From Reticulitermes speratus (Eukaryota; Arthropoda; Insecta; Blattodea; Rhinotermitidae): 64,000 bases of DNA. Under the pieces are notes generated by a model. The model was not told where the DNA came from, did not search any database, and saw nothing but the letters and a program-made list of their open reading frames with translations. Positions within the stretch are counted from its first letter, which is position 1. Every line of letters starts with the position of its first letter. The stretch lies in NCBI GenBank assembly GCA_021186555.1, contig JAJKFL010000005.1:41195135-41259134 (forward strand). The letters are read 5' to 3'. Positions 11,346 through 23,665 of this stretch are shown one piece after another. Both the position numbers and the translations under genes were made by a program.

Positions 11346-12660
11346 ATCAACTGAAATTTTCTAACAAGAGTTTTGTACGTCTTTCTTATTTACCTCATGT
11401 GTGTTACAAGGCTCTTGTACCACATTTCTGCTTCATTTATCATTCTCTGTCTATTATCCTTAGAGTTCATAATTGTGTAATTTTCTCGTTTATGCCTATA
11501 TTATTCAACTTCATTCCATTAACCATAAAGCTGGCATGCCTATACTGGGCTGATGAGGAGGCATTCTCTTTTATTAAAGTTGTACTGTACTTAATTAAGT
11601 CGCTTGACTTTTAGTTAGCCCATTATTTAACTAAAATTTTCATATCTACTTCCCGAACAGATATTCTCCATAGCATGGCTAGGCAAGTAATTTTGCAGTC
11701 TCTGGCAAAGACTTCGGCTTAATTAAAATTAGAGAGAACTCTCTCCTGATGTGGTGGATATAATGTGGTCCTTGTTTCATATCCCGAATTCGGTTATCTT
11801 TAAATACGGATTGATAGTTCTCGTACATCCACCCTCAGTTGCTCCATTCCGTTAGTTGAAAAACTGGAAAGAATGAAAACTAATGTTATAACATCAACGT
11901 TTCTTTGATTATACCTGAATTACGAGTACTAAAGAAGGTACTCTTTACAAAATTCAAAGCCTATCATCAAAGAACTGCGAACAGTGAATGTCACGTATCT
12001 GATGTGAAGTGACAAGATGGGCCTGTAACGTGCGAATGAACAACAAAAAAGACCAAAATGCAACTTATCATAGGACTCGTAATTTACAGGTACAAAAATA
12101 TACTTACATGGTTTAATTTACTTTATATCAGAGTTGAATATGACGCAGTCCTATTGGTGTAAATTGTTTAGAATGGGGTGACTGTTGATTTTGAACAGGT
12201 TACACTATGGAGTTCATTAGCGAAATTTATTCTAGCTCGGATAAACGCCGGAGTTTTAATGTCAATGAATTAGAAATTTCACAATAAAAGGCAAGAAATT
12301 TTGTGCTAAACTTATGCAAACAAATGTTATTTATCATTAGTAAGAATTAATAAACGGGGCTATATTCTGGCATGGAAAGGAAAGAGGTTGCTTTCGATTA
12401 GATATTTCCTTTGTCTTACAGAGTGTTAGTGTGATATCAAATACATGTATTTATTTGTAAACATAATAAGTTACGTGCTGTAGTCTTTGAACTAACAAAC
12501 TTCTGTCAGACACGCAAGCGTAGGCGGCTACCATTCCTTTCAGTGATAATGTAAAGTGTCACGAATGGTGGACGGAGTTCACGACAAACTTTAAGTAATT
12601 ATAGACGAAGCGAAATGGCTTGTAGGTTGGTGTAGATGTGACAGAGCACACTTTTATAAT
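11346..12660. other. No recognisable gene
   Basis: AT-rich; short open frames only, no domain or repeat recognised. Confidence 0.5.
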
Positions 12661-12661
12661 A

Positions 12662-12708
12662 TGGTAAAAGTAAAGGTCACCCTATAACATGCCATGAAGG
12701 CACAAATG
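12662..12708 (-). mobile_element. SINE family A 3' end fragment
   Basis: GTCACCCTATAACATGCCATG matches the 3' end of family A in minus orientation (compare 10785-10810). The tRNA-like head is absent; the sequence passes straight into another SINE head at 12712. Confidence 0.6.
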
Positions 12709-12711
12709 GGG

Positions 12712-12830
12712 GTGGGGTGGCGTAGCGGTATAGCTCAACCCAGTCCAGCGCTAGGTAAAACTCTTATAACATGACAGGATTGAATCCCGGTTGGGCTAAT
12801 AGCAAACCTGATAGTGGATTTTTGTGGATT
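12712..12830 (+). mobile_element. tRNA-derived SINE head, unassigned
   Basis: A-box-like GGTGGCGTAGCGGTATAG (12717-12734) and B-box-like GGATTGAATCCC (about 12778-12789) in plus orientation, spaced as in a tRNA with a long variable arm. It abuts a minus-strand family A fragment, so one may have landed in the other. Confidence 0.5.
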
Positions 12831-13305
12831 TCCTTAGCGTAACACGGAAAATGCCATGATAGTTTTCCCTACAATAGTCTGGAATATCGTCTTCCGTATT
12901 GTTTTCAACTATGCTTTATGATTATTTCACGCACTAAAAAAATTATGTATTAAGATTATACGTTTATTGGTCGAATCGCGAGATGAGTCCTGCTGGTACT
13001 TAATTGTTCTGATATCCTATAGGGTTGGTACCCTCGCCTGTTCGAACACCGAATTAGTGTGGGAGAGTGAAATATTTTGGATTCGTTGAATGGAAGACCA
13101 GTCTGTGGCAAGTCCTTTACTGTGGTACGAAGCTATAGAGTAAGGCAACAACACTAATAAATACCAAAAGCGTCTAGAGGCATTTTATAGAGATATTTTA
13201 CTATTAATTAATTAAATATTAATTTTATAGAGTTCCGGGGCAGGCGTTTTTGGTAGTAGTAGCTGTCATACACATAGAACGACCTATAGATATAAAGAAT
13301 GTAAC
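12831..13305. other. No recognisable gene
   Basis: AT-rich noncoding sequence. Confidence 0.45.
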
Positions 13306-13384
13306 TGTCGCTTTTCGCTTTTTTTTTCTTTTTTTTTTTTTTTTTCTTTTTCTTTTTCTTTTTTTTTTTGCGAAACGCGACAAT
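13306..13384. repeat. Poly(T)/(CTTTTT)n tract inside a short inverted repeat
   Basis: A tract of about 50 bases of T with regular C interruptions is bracketed by TGTCGCTTTTCGC (13306-13318) and GCGAAACGCGACA (about 13370-13382), which are reverse complements except for one base. Confidence 0.85.
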
Positions 13385-14524
13385 TAGATTCTATATTTCG
13401 CAATTGTTTTGCGAAAGCGCCTAAAAATTCAGCTGGAGACGGTAGCACAGTCAATTGTAGAACGTTATGCATTTCAGATATTGTGATACTGTCTACATAA
13501 TGTTGCTGTAAAGAATCAACTGTTTTCACAGACCTTTAAAGAATCATCAATAACCGTTGATCTCAATATTTCCACACGGAAAAAGTTTTGTTATTTCATC
13601 AGAAATGCTGCGTCATCGGGGAGAGGAATAGGATCTGCTGCAACTTGCAAGAGAGTTACGTGGTATACGAAGCTGTCGTGTCTAAAATAGATTTTAAATT
13701 CTTGTATTGTAGGAATTTGTGATAACTTAAATTTCTTCCTTCTCAGTTATTTAGGCCAAAAGCTGACTTTAACATTACAGTTCAGCGTGGAAAGTTGCGC
13801 TCGTAAAATCAAGGTATCCAATGATCAATTATCCGCGGCCATACAAGAGCCATGTTACTGTTTATGTTGTTACTGTTATTATTTTTCAGTTCTTAAACTA
13901 ATAAAGAGGCGTCATTAATAAATTTAAATTTTGAAAATATGAACTACGTGACTGTTACTAATATATAAATTAGAAAGCGATAAATTGATATGGGTTTTTT
14001 ATTTTTCCATTTAAATTATATTTTTAGCTAATAGAAGCGCTTCCTCTTTTATGGTACATCAAAATATAGTGGTCATTTAAATAAAGGGAATTATTATTGT
14101 AACAGAAGGAAGGACGTAAAGCCAAGTGAAGAAATTAGCATGTGTAGTTTCTGTTCACGTGTTCAGAACAAGAGAGCACATTTAGGGCCGTTCTGAAGTG
14201 GCACGAGAAGAAGGCCAAGTTAATTTAGCATTTTAACTGAGTCTAATTACAATAACATCAGCGGACTCGCTAATAGAACTGCGCATCAGACTCTTTCTCA
14301 CGCTTTGTGGCTTTCTGAATGCTGGTGACAGATTGCTTGCGAAAAGCAAAGTGTAACTTCAGAGTCCAGTTTCTAGTAATGGAGAGGGTTCAAGAGGTCT
14401 GTGGGGTTGGAAAGCTTAACACACAGGGTGAGGAACAATTATGTACGCAACCCACCCTGTTTGCTTAAATATAATAGGCGTTTGTCCAAATAACAGGCTA
14501 ACTCAATAGACATAATTATTGAGA
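13385..14524. other. No recognisable gene
   Basis: AT-rich noncoding sequence; nothing recognised. Confidence 0.5.
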
Positions 14525-14690
14525 ATTTGGTAGTCGCTTAGCTGGTCAAGAAATTTCCCGCCTAGATGTTATGGTAACCTAAACTTATTTGCCGTGTTCA
14601 CAAGGACCCGCCACTGGACCCTGTCTCGAACCGTATCAACCCAACCCATAATCCGTTTTTAACATTATCGTCCATCTACATCACTTGTTC
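14525..14690 (-). pseudogene. Old LINE family 2 3' fragment
   Basis: The minus strand retains eroded pieces of the family 2 tail. CACAAGGACCCGCCACTGG corresponds to the segment encoding the QWR-LVN part of the C-terminus, and GGTCAAGAAATTTCCCGCC to the start of the 3' UTR. Heavily mutated. Confidence 0.5.
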
Positions 14691-17600
14691 GGCGCCTGGG
14701 CGCGGACACTGTTACGAACCCGTAGATGACGACAGTCAGATCTTAAACGCACTTGTCGATTGTCGTTGGATTCCCCTGGAGTCTTGTTCTCTAGGTAAAA
14801 CATAAATTTTGGCCATATAAGGTCGGGTCTGTACGGGTAATTGAGAACTTTGATCAGTATGTGGTGTCGACCAGCACTGGCAAGTGATGGTAGCTAAATG
14901 CGGAGGATACAGTCAAATGTACAGATATATCGCAGTCTTTAGCGGCGACAATGTTAAGGACGCGTGGGATGGCGTTGTATCTGTAAGGGACCCTTGTAGG
15001 GGTTGGAATCCGTCTCATAGATGAAGAAGGATTTAGATATATACCTCTCAGTGGCTGTAATGATGGGGATATGAGCGTGGTACTATCCACTGGAAAAGGA
15101 CGCTGTAATTGTGAAGAATGTTTGGATGAAAAGGGGTGGGACCAGTCTTTACTCACTTCTAATCCGTCCTGACTGCTGAAGTGGAGGAGACGCTTGACTG
15201 TTTAAATGGCTTCTCTGCTATTATGGGGCCGTAAGAGTGGCTGCCCTTGCTAGGGCTTCTTTTTCTACAGATTCGACTGTATGATTGGTCTCGGTTGAGT
15301 GTTCGGCTACAGCAGATATTTTGAGTGCTAGCCTAGTCTGTCTGTTATGTTCCGATGTTATGAAGGAGATGTGATCGCCAGTCACACCGATGTACGTTAA
15401 CTTAAGCCACAGTACTGCGAATTGTATATCGGGGATTGCTTGCCTTCGATGGATTTAAGATGGCTCGCCATATCTCTGCATTAGAGGCTTAGAAGAATGT
15501 TTAATACTTCATTAATTGTTCACTGAACTTAAGACCGATTCACTATTAGTCGGTTTGTGTATGAATATTTTTAGTTTAATTTTTATTATAAGAGTCTGTT
15601 CATTATACATGTGTCTGGAGGTGCGTTATGGACCAGAAAATAAAATATTTTCTAGAAAACTTAGAGAATTTCATACGAAGCGGTTCCAACCTGTTGTGAT
15701 GGGTTTACAATATTTACATCAGGATTAAATTTCATCTTCTGTGAGAGGCTCTAAGGGGCTCGTTAATTTTGAAGGCTTTCGGTTTGGTTTCTGTCGCATT
15801 ACATCACAGTGATTCCGAATGGCCACTTCTGAGATTGCTCAGCGTATGCTTTTTATATTTCTTGCGTATCTTGATCATGTACGTACCGTCATATGAGTTG
15901 TATTTATTATTTCCTAACTTCAAATGATTCAGCTAATTATAAAAATCATGTTTCGTTCCTTATTCTTCTTCGGGATTATTTTTCAGTGCATCACATAAAG
16001 AACACTTTTATTAATTGTAAACAGCTTGGATCTGTTGTCACGTTTGTTTCTGCAGTGTGTTACTGTAAGTAACATTAAACCTGTCAACGCTGTATAAACT
16101 TAGCCATTTAAATGTCGTTAAATAAATCAAGGATAGCACAAGCAGGCAATGCATAAAATAAATCGGATACTTTGTATCAGAAGAATTAGTCTGGTAGAAC
16201 TGGTAGGTAATAGTAATGATGTAAACTTCGGAAGATTCGCCATACAAATATAGACAAGGGTACCGCTTATCTTAAGTTACTGTGCATACTCTCAGTCATC
16301 AGACTAACGCTGGGAGAGTACCGTCAAATAGGACAGGGCCACGTCCTCTCAGATTCTCATTACTGACCACAGATGTCATCTCACCTTCTCATTCAGCGGT
16401 AGATAATCCGCAGTTAAAAGTGCGTCATTACGTAACCAAAGAAACAAAAAGTACCGTGTACAAATGTGTCGGAATCAGTGTGTCGTGATTAGAATAAAAG
16501 TCCTGACATAACAGTTCGGTGAAACGGGTGCATGGAATGAAGTATAAAACAAATGGAAGTAGAAACGACATTCAGAAAGCTACGTAATACCTACCACATT
16601 TCTCACTTTCAGTAAGCAAGTTTTGTGAATAACAACTTCAGGACCATTCTGTAGCCTCATGCTCACGTCTCTGCATGAACTCAGCTAACCGTCGGTAAAA
16701 CAGTGACACACAGGGTCGAGGTGGAATTAGAAGTGCCGTGAAATAAACTTTCGTTTTGTATGAAACACGGTTCACATCATGAGGTAGTAAAAGGACCAAC
16801 GGAAAGTGAGTTTTTATTATCATTATTTTCGTTGATGAAGGATTTGGGTGGAGGAAGAGGAAGAACATGTATGAGTCCATGAGAACGCGAACGTTTCAGA
16901 TATATCTCCGTGTGGTTTTACGATTTGTTCATGTCATTTGAACAGCAGAAGTACATGTCTAATGCTGGATTTACTTTGAATGATATTAACTTTACTAACT
17001 TCCTTGTACCTAGTTTTTATCATTTCTCTATACAGTATGTTATAATTTACATCTCCATACTGCTGTATTCTTGTTATGATACACAACACGTGGGTCTGAT
17101 TATAATGAACATTCAATCTTAGTTTTCTGTGCTTGTGCATTGCGTCATGAACGGAGATACACGATTAAAGGTTCACATTTCTGCTTAGATGGCTTTATAC
17201 AAGGAGAGGTGTGACTTCACCCGTAAGGTCACAGAACAGAACTGGATGTTGCGAAAACAGAAATAAAACATTGTCGTTTCTACCGAAGCAAACTTATCTG
17301 AACTAAACTGATTCGCCAAGCTAACTGCCAAGCTGTGAAGGTATATAGGTGGCGTGAAGGTAAAATTGACAAATAACTAATTTAAGACACTTCGTGCTCC
17401 CGTCCCTTTATCAACAGTGAAAGTTCCTCCCCCCCCCCCTCTTACCCCGAACGGTACCATTGGAAAGGAAAAGGCATGGGCCCTGCAGCGTGTCTGTACC
17501 TGGTAACAAATACACAAAGTTTATATTCCTGCCGGAAATTTAACTCCAGTGATCTAGTCTGTCGCCAATCACTTTACGCGTTTAACCATCATGGCATCTT

Positions 17601-18960
17601 GTTCTTAAGAGAACTCATTAGCTGTAATGTCCTGTACATCAGTTTCTACTTCTACACATCTAGTGCTATTACCATTGTACATTTTGCTTTCACTTTGTTG
17701 TAAAAAAAACCTTATTATTCAAATACAGGCGCTGCATATCTTAAATATGTTGGACATAACCTCGAAGATCCCCATCGCCGCCAGGATTGCGATTATTAAC
17801 TTGCGCACAAAAGCCGTACATGTTAGGCAGACATGTGTACGAATCATATTCTTACAAAATTTTAGTCTCCTAGATACAATCGCCATAAAACCTGAGCAAA
17901 TTAAATTCTCAAGACTACACAGTTGTTATTTTGTATTCTGTAAATATTACCTTAATAAATAATTGCATATTTTTCCAAGCTATCTTATTACCATTTATCG
18001 TTTCAAATCCCTAAAGGAAATGGCAGTAATGCTACTGTCCCCTTACATATTCGGCCGGCTATATAGCTGTGTTGGGCTGGGTTTCTATTGTTTTTACCTT
18101 ATAATTCCAATGGAGCTAGGTCTTTCATTCGTATACGTCAAATCTAACTCACACTTTACATGGAAATGGAATCTGACTTACTGATTTGCTCATAACGCCT
18201 TCTCGTAAGAAACATTAGTACTGGACCTAGGTTTTAAGTCTAATTAAGACTTACAACTTTCATTGGAAAAATTTTTAAATATGATGGTGATTTGGCGCAA
18301 TTCAAGGACAGATATTTTATCACTCTGTGCAGCGTGTTTTTTAAAGATTATGATTCACTTTTAAGTAATCGATTTTTGTGTGAAATAAATAAGATGCTGT
18401 AGTGTTTGGAACTCGTAAGTACAAACTTTAAAACTTGAATAATATTTTTGCTACAGCTGATTTCGTCTTGCAGCTCTTGTTCTAACAAACAATTTCGAGA
18501 TCAGAGCAAACATTATAGTGAGGCTATAAGTCATTTCGTGTCGAGTCGGATGATATTAATTAAATTCGATAACAGGCCTGGTGTAGTAATTAACCACACA
18601 AACATGTTTTATCCACATGCATTCGTTCAACTGTGAACAACAATTTAAACCACAAATTACCGACAACTCCACGCAGGTCATGTGTGTGAAGATTTTTGCG
18701 ACGTGTAACAAATGTCATGTTCACCATTAATTACGGATTTGTTGTGAAGAAAAACAACGATAGAAATGAACTATGAACTTCGGCTTAAATAAACTTGCAA
18801 AAACAAAATTTATGCTTAAGAAGTAACAATAGGATGGAGATAACTACCAAGTGAGAACCTTCACAGTGTGTGCTGTTCATGTAATATTGTCATGGCAATT
18901 AAATGAATCCTGAGATTGGTGGGATGCGTAGAAGGCAGGAAATATACGAGGAATACGTAC
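14691..18960. other. Long stretch without a recognisable gene
   Basis: Over 4 kb of AT-rich sequence with only short open frames, none with a domain. A C run lies at 17427-17439. No SINE, LINE or foldback element was recognised. Confidence 0.5.
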
Positions 18961-18984
18961 ACATGATTTCAGGCTTCCGCCGCG

Positions 18985-19105
18985 GTGTAAATGAGATCTG
19001 CGCTCTTCTGGGATGTTACGCAGCGTAGATTGTTAGTCAGTTGCCGAAGTTTCGGAACAACCTATCGGACCCATCTCCAAGCGTCAAGCAGTCCAGAACA
19101 AGTTG
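18985..19105 (+). repeat. Foldback family CGAAACGT, half-element
   Basis: GATCTGCGCTCTTCTGGGAT, then CGCAGCGTAGATTGTTAG, GCCGAAGTTTCGGAACAACC and TCAAGCAGTCCAG match, in order, the reverse complement of the right half of the palindrome at 25.09-25.23 kb. Only one arm is present here. Confidence 0.65.
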
Positions 19106-19287
19106 GAATTCAGGGAATAATATTTAGAATAAAACCTGGGGAAATACAGATATGGTATGAATTTGAATGAAATAAGTTAGCTCCGTATCTCTTATAATAG
19201 TGAGTCTTGGTCCTTATTTCTGTTTTCGGTGAGAAGGCTTAAGGAATAAGCGGAAGAAAAGGAAAAATACTGTAGCACTAGTATTAG

Positions 19288-19346
19288 TAGTAGTAGTAAT
19301 AATAGTAATAGTAGTAGTAGCAGACTTAGTAGAAGTAATAATAAAG
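19288..19346. repeat. (TAG/TAA)n microsatellite
   Basis: Imperfect trinucleotide run of TAGTAG and AATAATAG units. Confidence 0.85.
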
Positions 19347-19555
19347 AAACGTATCTGTTTTCTGTTTCCATCTTTTCTCGTAGACAAGAAGTGGAATCTG
19401 CTAAGTGTTTGGCTGCCCGAAAAAATGACTTATCAGCTCATTTAGAGCTTAATGCTTACTTAAACTGTGTGACGTTTTAAAGTGTGTTGTTTAAGGACGC
19501 TGTCAAATGCTGAGATTATTAACTTCGGCGACAGATCAGTGAATGAATGTGAAGC

Positions 19556-19690
19556 ATTGGTGGAATGGCACTGAGAGGGTGAAACCGACGTACTCGGAGG
19601 AAAACGTGGCCCATAAAGATTGGCCTGGGATGGAGCGCGGGCCTTCGCGGTGAAAGGCCGGAGATCAACGGCCTTAACCGTGGCCTGGAA
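19556..19690 (-). mobile_element. SINE family B, diverged partial copy
   Basis: GGTGGAATGGCACTGAGAGG, ACCGACGTACTCGGAGGAAA and the eroded head (reverse complement of GCCGGAGATCAACGGCCTTA) follow the order of family B copies at 46.0 and 51.0 kb in minus orientation. The distal 3' end is missing. Confidence 0.65.
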
Positions 19691-19744
19691 TTTTTGTGTA
19701 TAACAAGTGATTGAAACTTGGCTGTATTTCAAGTTATTCAATAT

Positions 19745-19949
19745 GGTGGATGCTTTTTTAAGGTGTGGATGTTTTTGTAATGTGTGTACGATGTTCTAAT
19801 GTATGTACTTGTATTTACTGTATGTATTTTGTTTTGTAATTGTGTATAGTTTGTTTTGTATTGTTATTTTTATGTATATTATATGTCCATTTGTATTGTG
19901 TGTACTAGTGTAAGGACTACTGCCACCGGATGAAAACCCAATTGCAGTA

Positions 19950-19980
<31 letters not shown>

Positions 19981-19981
19981 T
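19745..19981 (+). mobile_element. Possible non-LTR retrotransposon 3' tail ending in (TAA)n
   Basis: A TG-rich stretch is followed by ACTGCCACCGGATGAAAACC, CAATTGCAGTAAATAA and about ten TAA units (19949-19981). A terminal (TAA)n is typical of some insect LINE clades such as I and relatives. No coding sequence remains, so clade and identity are inferred. Confidence 0.4.
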
Positions 19982-19989
19982 GGTATCCA

Positions 19990-20895
19990 CTTCACGACAT
20001 TCTTGTACTTTCATACCACTCTCAACACTCTCTTTCATTCTCAGTTTTGGTCTTAAAATTCTTCCTTTCCAAGCGTGTATTTACAAAACTATAGACAAAT
20101 AAACAGAGAAAAATAGAGAAGTACGGGAACATAAACTAACAGTCCACAAAGGAGAGAGTAGAAGAAAATACGAAGGCGAAGACTAGATAGTCGGAAGCAG
20201 CTGCTTCCTTCAAATCCTGTATCTTAAATGCCGGTACTTGCGACACTTTTAGGATGTACATTAAGTTAACATTATTGTATGAAACGTGTATACGCGCTCA
20301 TTTTGAAGTTGCTTGTTATTGGCCATAGTACGGCTGACGTCATAATGACAGAGGACATCAGCCAAGAAGCCAAGCCCTTTATGGAACATTTTCATTAAAC
20401 AGCGAGCAATAAACACGGCCGCTAGCCTGAGGCTGTGGTTACGGAATTAATTTAATATATTGTGCCGCGTGGGTGGGCATGATTGCTCAGTTTGATGATC
20501 TAACATTTGCAGTGCCACTGATCGTGACATTAGTGTAGTCATTATACGAGGGCTATAATGTACGTTTGTATGGAAAATAAAAATTAAGTCATGCACCAAT
20601 TCACTCAGGTCTTGCTGGAATATATTAGAAGAAATTCCTGCATTGTTCACTCACAGAACAGCTAATTGTTAAGGTTCCGAAACTGTTGTCTTGCCTGTGG
20701 TTTTGTATGATTGCGAGTCATGGCGCAGTATAGTACTCTGAAGTTAGAATAAAAATTAAAATATTTTTAAGCAGGTACAAAGTATTTTGACTTGAGACGT
20801 ATGAAGGAAGTGATAAATCGAGCACATGACCTATCAAAGAACTGCTTATATTTCACTCTTGTTCAGTAATTACAGTCACAACCAACATATATGTG
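19990..20895. other. No recognisable gene
   Basis: AT-rich noncoding sequence. Confidence 0.5.
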
Positions 20896-20908
20896 TTTTC
20901 GACACAAT

Positions 20909-20950
20909 TAGGCTACCGGCTTCAGCTCTATCGAGCCATCATCAGGCCTA
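20909..20950 (-). ncRNA. Hammerhead ribozyme-like motif, reduced stem III
   Basis: Read on the minus strand from 20950: stem I strand TAGGC; core CTGATGA (20945-20939); an extra T; stem II G-GCTC-GATA-GAGC-T; GAA (20923-20921); self-pairing stem III GCCGGT; A at the predicted cleavage position (20914); stem I strand GCCTA (20913-20909). Stem I gives five Watson-Crick pairs and every core base fits the consensus. The sequence farther along the minus strand (20897-20906) includes GTGTCGAAAACAC. Penelope-like origin is inferred; no reverse transcriptase is nearby. Confidence 0.6.
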
Positions 20951-22685
20951 TACAAAAACTATGAAAATCAAGCTCTACAAATTTTGTAAAAGGAATCCCC
21001 TTATTTTGTACAATTATATGTATAAAAACGGGGGAGGTTACCTAATAAAGGGTATGTCTTAACAATGTGAATATAAAAGATATAAAATAAAAGTGCAAAA
21101 TACAAAAGCATATAGGCATAAAAACGTTAATATAAAACAATGTATAATAGTATACATAAAATGGCGTCGGACCGTAAGATGTGTATGTATATACAGTGCT
21201 AATGTAAGAAGGCCAGTGTTAATCGTGTACTTTTACGTACGAATTTTCGTGAGACAGTGTGGACTGGTCCTGCAAGAGGGTCGGATGTATATACTTTTTT
21301 CCCGTACTCCTGGTATTTTGTGTGGTATCCACGCGTGTACAGTTTTATGGGTTTTATTTTTGTGTGGATACCTGTAAAATACAAAAAAGATATTCACTAA
21401 TTTAGTCATCTAATGAGATTGTGTGTTAAATAGGTAGTCAAATTATTTTGTAAAAAGGTACTTAGAGGAGTTTTACGTAAGGCACGTATATAAGTGAAAT
21501 ATACTGCGCATGTACATACCAACGGGGATGTCAAATATTAAGAACTTCTTATATTTTTTCTAGAATATGAGTTCCTCTGTTCAATAAGTGTTTTGTGATT
21601 TGTAGTCAGTCAACCAGGCTTACCGGTTTTCTGCTGCATTAAGTACATAACCTCAAACTATCATACCACCATCATGTTTGTAATTTTTAATAGGCCCTGA
21701 AAAATATTTCATGGATTTTACTATCCGCGTAGTCTATTTACGTAATTCAAAAATTTTAAATACATATCTCATGAATTTATTACCTTTATTGTGAAAGTAA
21801 AATACACCTATACGTGTAGCGTGTTCAGTTTATTTTATATTTATAAAAATATTCCTTTAGCAAAAGTAATTTTTAGAATTTATATTGGTAAACGGCATAT
21901 CAAGATCTTATTAGTGGAAATTGAGTTCTTTCCACCTCAAATATTTGCATATCCGCCACGTGTGACTGTTGACTGTGTGAAATTAAAACGCAGAACGACA
22001 TCTCATGGGGTTAGTGATGCTGGAAATCCGTCCGCTTCTTCAAATGTTATAAGACGATATCTGAAATTCAAATACGAAAGCAATAAAACCGGGAAAGTAG
22101 CCTCATGTTGCCAGACAATTCTAGCGCTGTTTATAAGAGTTCATAAATCTGTGAGCACAAAGACGGACGCAGTTTTGTGTGAGGCGACACACTTTTCGTA
22201 AGAGGAAGACATAGCAAAGAAACACATGAAAGGCATTAACATGCAGATGGACACTGCGGTCCTCTTTAATTGACATGTAAAGTTTATCAGGTTCCTGGCT
22301 GTAGGAAGCTTCACAGTAAACAAACAAGCAGGCAAGTATAATTACGGAAAACAACTTACTTGTCCTGCTGGTCTGCCATAAGTGCATCTCGTGTGGCTTC
22401 CTCATTCCTCCTCGGAATGCTTTACTTACTTATGGGTGTGCTGATACAACTTGCGTGTTACACCATCGTTTTGAAACTGTGGAACGTCTTCTGGAATCCC
22501 CAAGTGACTTCTCACGAACTGTTTATAAAGTGTAGTGTTATCATCCTTCAGCTTCAAAATACATACTTATTAATACTGGACAAGTAAGTTTCTTGTTTTA
22601 TAAAAAGCCAACAGACCCCCTACTCCTTGTAGTTTTACTATAATGAATCTGGCACATGTTATTTCTATAACCAAGAGCTTTTAGG
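20951..22685. other. No recognisable gene
   Basis: A-rich after 20951 (possibly the rest of the element carrying the ribozyme motif), then unique-looking sequence. The open frame at 21791-22201 (136 codons) has no recognisable domain and no coding-like features. Confidence 0.45.
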
Positions 22686-22688
22686 AGC

Positions 22689-22793
22689 TTCTACTACTAC
22701 TACTACTAACTACTACTATACTACTACCACTATACTACTACTACTACTACTACTACCACTACTACCACTACTACTAATACTAATAATACTACT
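22689..22793. repeat. (CTA)n microsatellite
   Basis: About 105 bp of CTA/ACT repeats with CCA and TAA variants. Confidence 0.93.
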
Positions 22794-22861
22794 TTGTTCT
22801 TATTGTTCTGCAGAATATGAAGTAGACAGTGCCGCCTCTTTCGACTTCACAGAATTCTCTC

Positions 22862-23098
22862 ATGGCTCGACAGCCATACTAGGCCGAGGCCTCCTCAGTG
22901 TTGAGGCTTCACGATCACACTCAGACACACGACACTCGGTGGGACTCCTCTGAACGAGTGAGCGACCCGTCTCAGAGACCTCTACCTGACAAAACACAAC
23001 ATTCACAAGAGAGACATCCATGCCCCAGCGGGATTCGAACCCGCAATCCAAACAAGCGAGTGGCCACAGACCCACATCTTATACTGCGCGGACCCCCG
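22862..23098 (-). mobile_element. SINE family C, derived from a class II tRNA
   Basis: On the minus strand an eroded head is followed by a B-box (CGGGTTCGAATCCCGC, 23027-23042), GGCATGGATGTCTCTCTTGT, GGTAGAGGTCTCTGAGACGG and a GAGGAGTCCCACCGAGTG block. The layout matches copies at 43.2 and 62.8 kb. The long variable-arm spacing between boxes points to a Leu/Ser-type tRNA ancestor. Confidence 0.8.
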
Positions 23099-23475
23099 GT
23101 ATCATAGATAGCCTTCATAGATTAGTCTTGCTAAAATATCCCAAATTTTCTCATCCTCTTGTGTTCTGAGTCTACCATTTAATATGCGTCTAGATGTTCT
23201 GCTGTGATACATTTATTGCGCCCATGTTTGTCTGTAATCCGTAATTCCTCCCTACAGAGAAAGTATTTATAAATTTCCTCTTCTACATTGCGATATCTTC
23301 ACAACTTCGTTTAGTCTGCCTAGTCGTTTAATCTCTGCATCTTGTAGTTCCTGTTTTGTGGGTCATACGAGTATGTTATTACCACACAGAAGTGCGGTTA
23401 TAAAAACTGTAAATTATGAGATTGATAATATAGTGTATAACATAGTACGCCCTTTTTATCTCGTTTATTTTTATG
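23099..23475. other. No recognisable gene
   Basis: AT-rich noncoding sequence. Confidence 0.45.
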
Positions 23476-23520
23476 CAACCCTGATGAGGATCCGGGTATG
23501 GAATCGAAACATGTAGCTGC
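23476..23520 (+). ncRNA. Degraded hammerhead-like motif
   Basis: CTGATGA at 23481-23487, a stem II formed by GATCC and GGAATC with one bulge, then GAA, stem III ACATGT and A. The core is intact but the flanks (CAACC against GCTGC) no longer form a stem I, so it is probably inactive. Confidence 0.4.
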
Positions 23521-23594
23521 TTAACCCTTCGATATATAATTAAAGATGTGTTTAGATTGACCTTCAATTTTATTGAAATATTTGCCACTTCTAA

Positions 23595-23665
23595 CTAACT
23601 TTACGGAGCATAGTCGTTCTTGCGAAGCTGATAGTCACCTACTCAATAAATGTGCCGCCTTTGAT
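23595..23665 (-). pseudogene. Short LINE family 2 3' remnant
   Basis: AGCATAGTCGTTCTTGCGAA and CTGATAGTCACC align with the start of the fragment at 33.1 kb. Too short and diverged for more. Confidence 0.35.

Noticed and set aside
21791..22201. 136-codon plus-strand frame
   Set aside because: No recognisable domain; overlapped by equally long antisense frames, as expected by chance.
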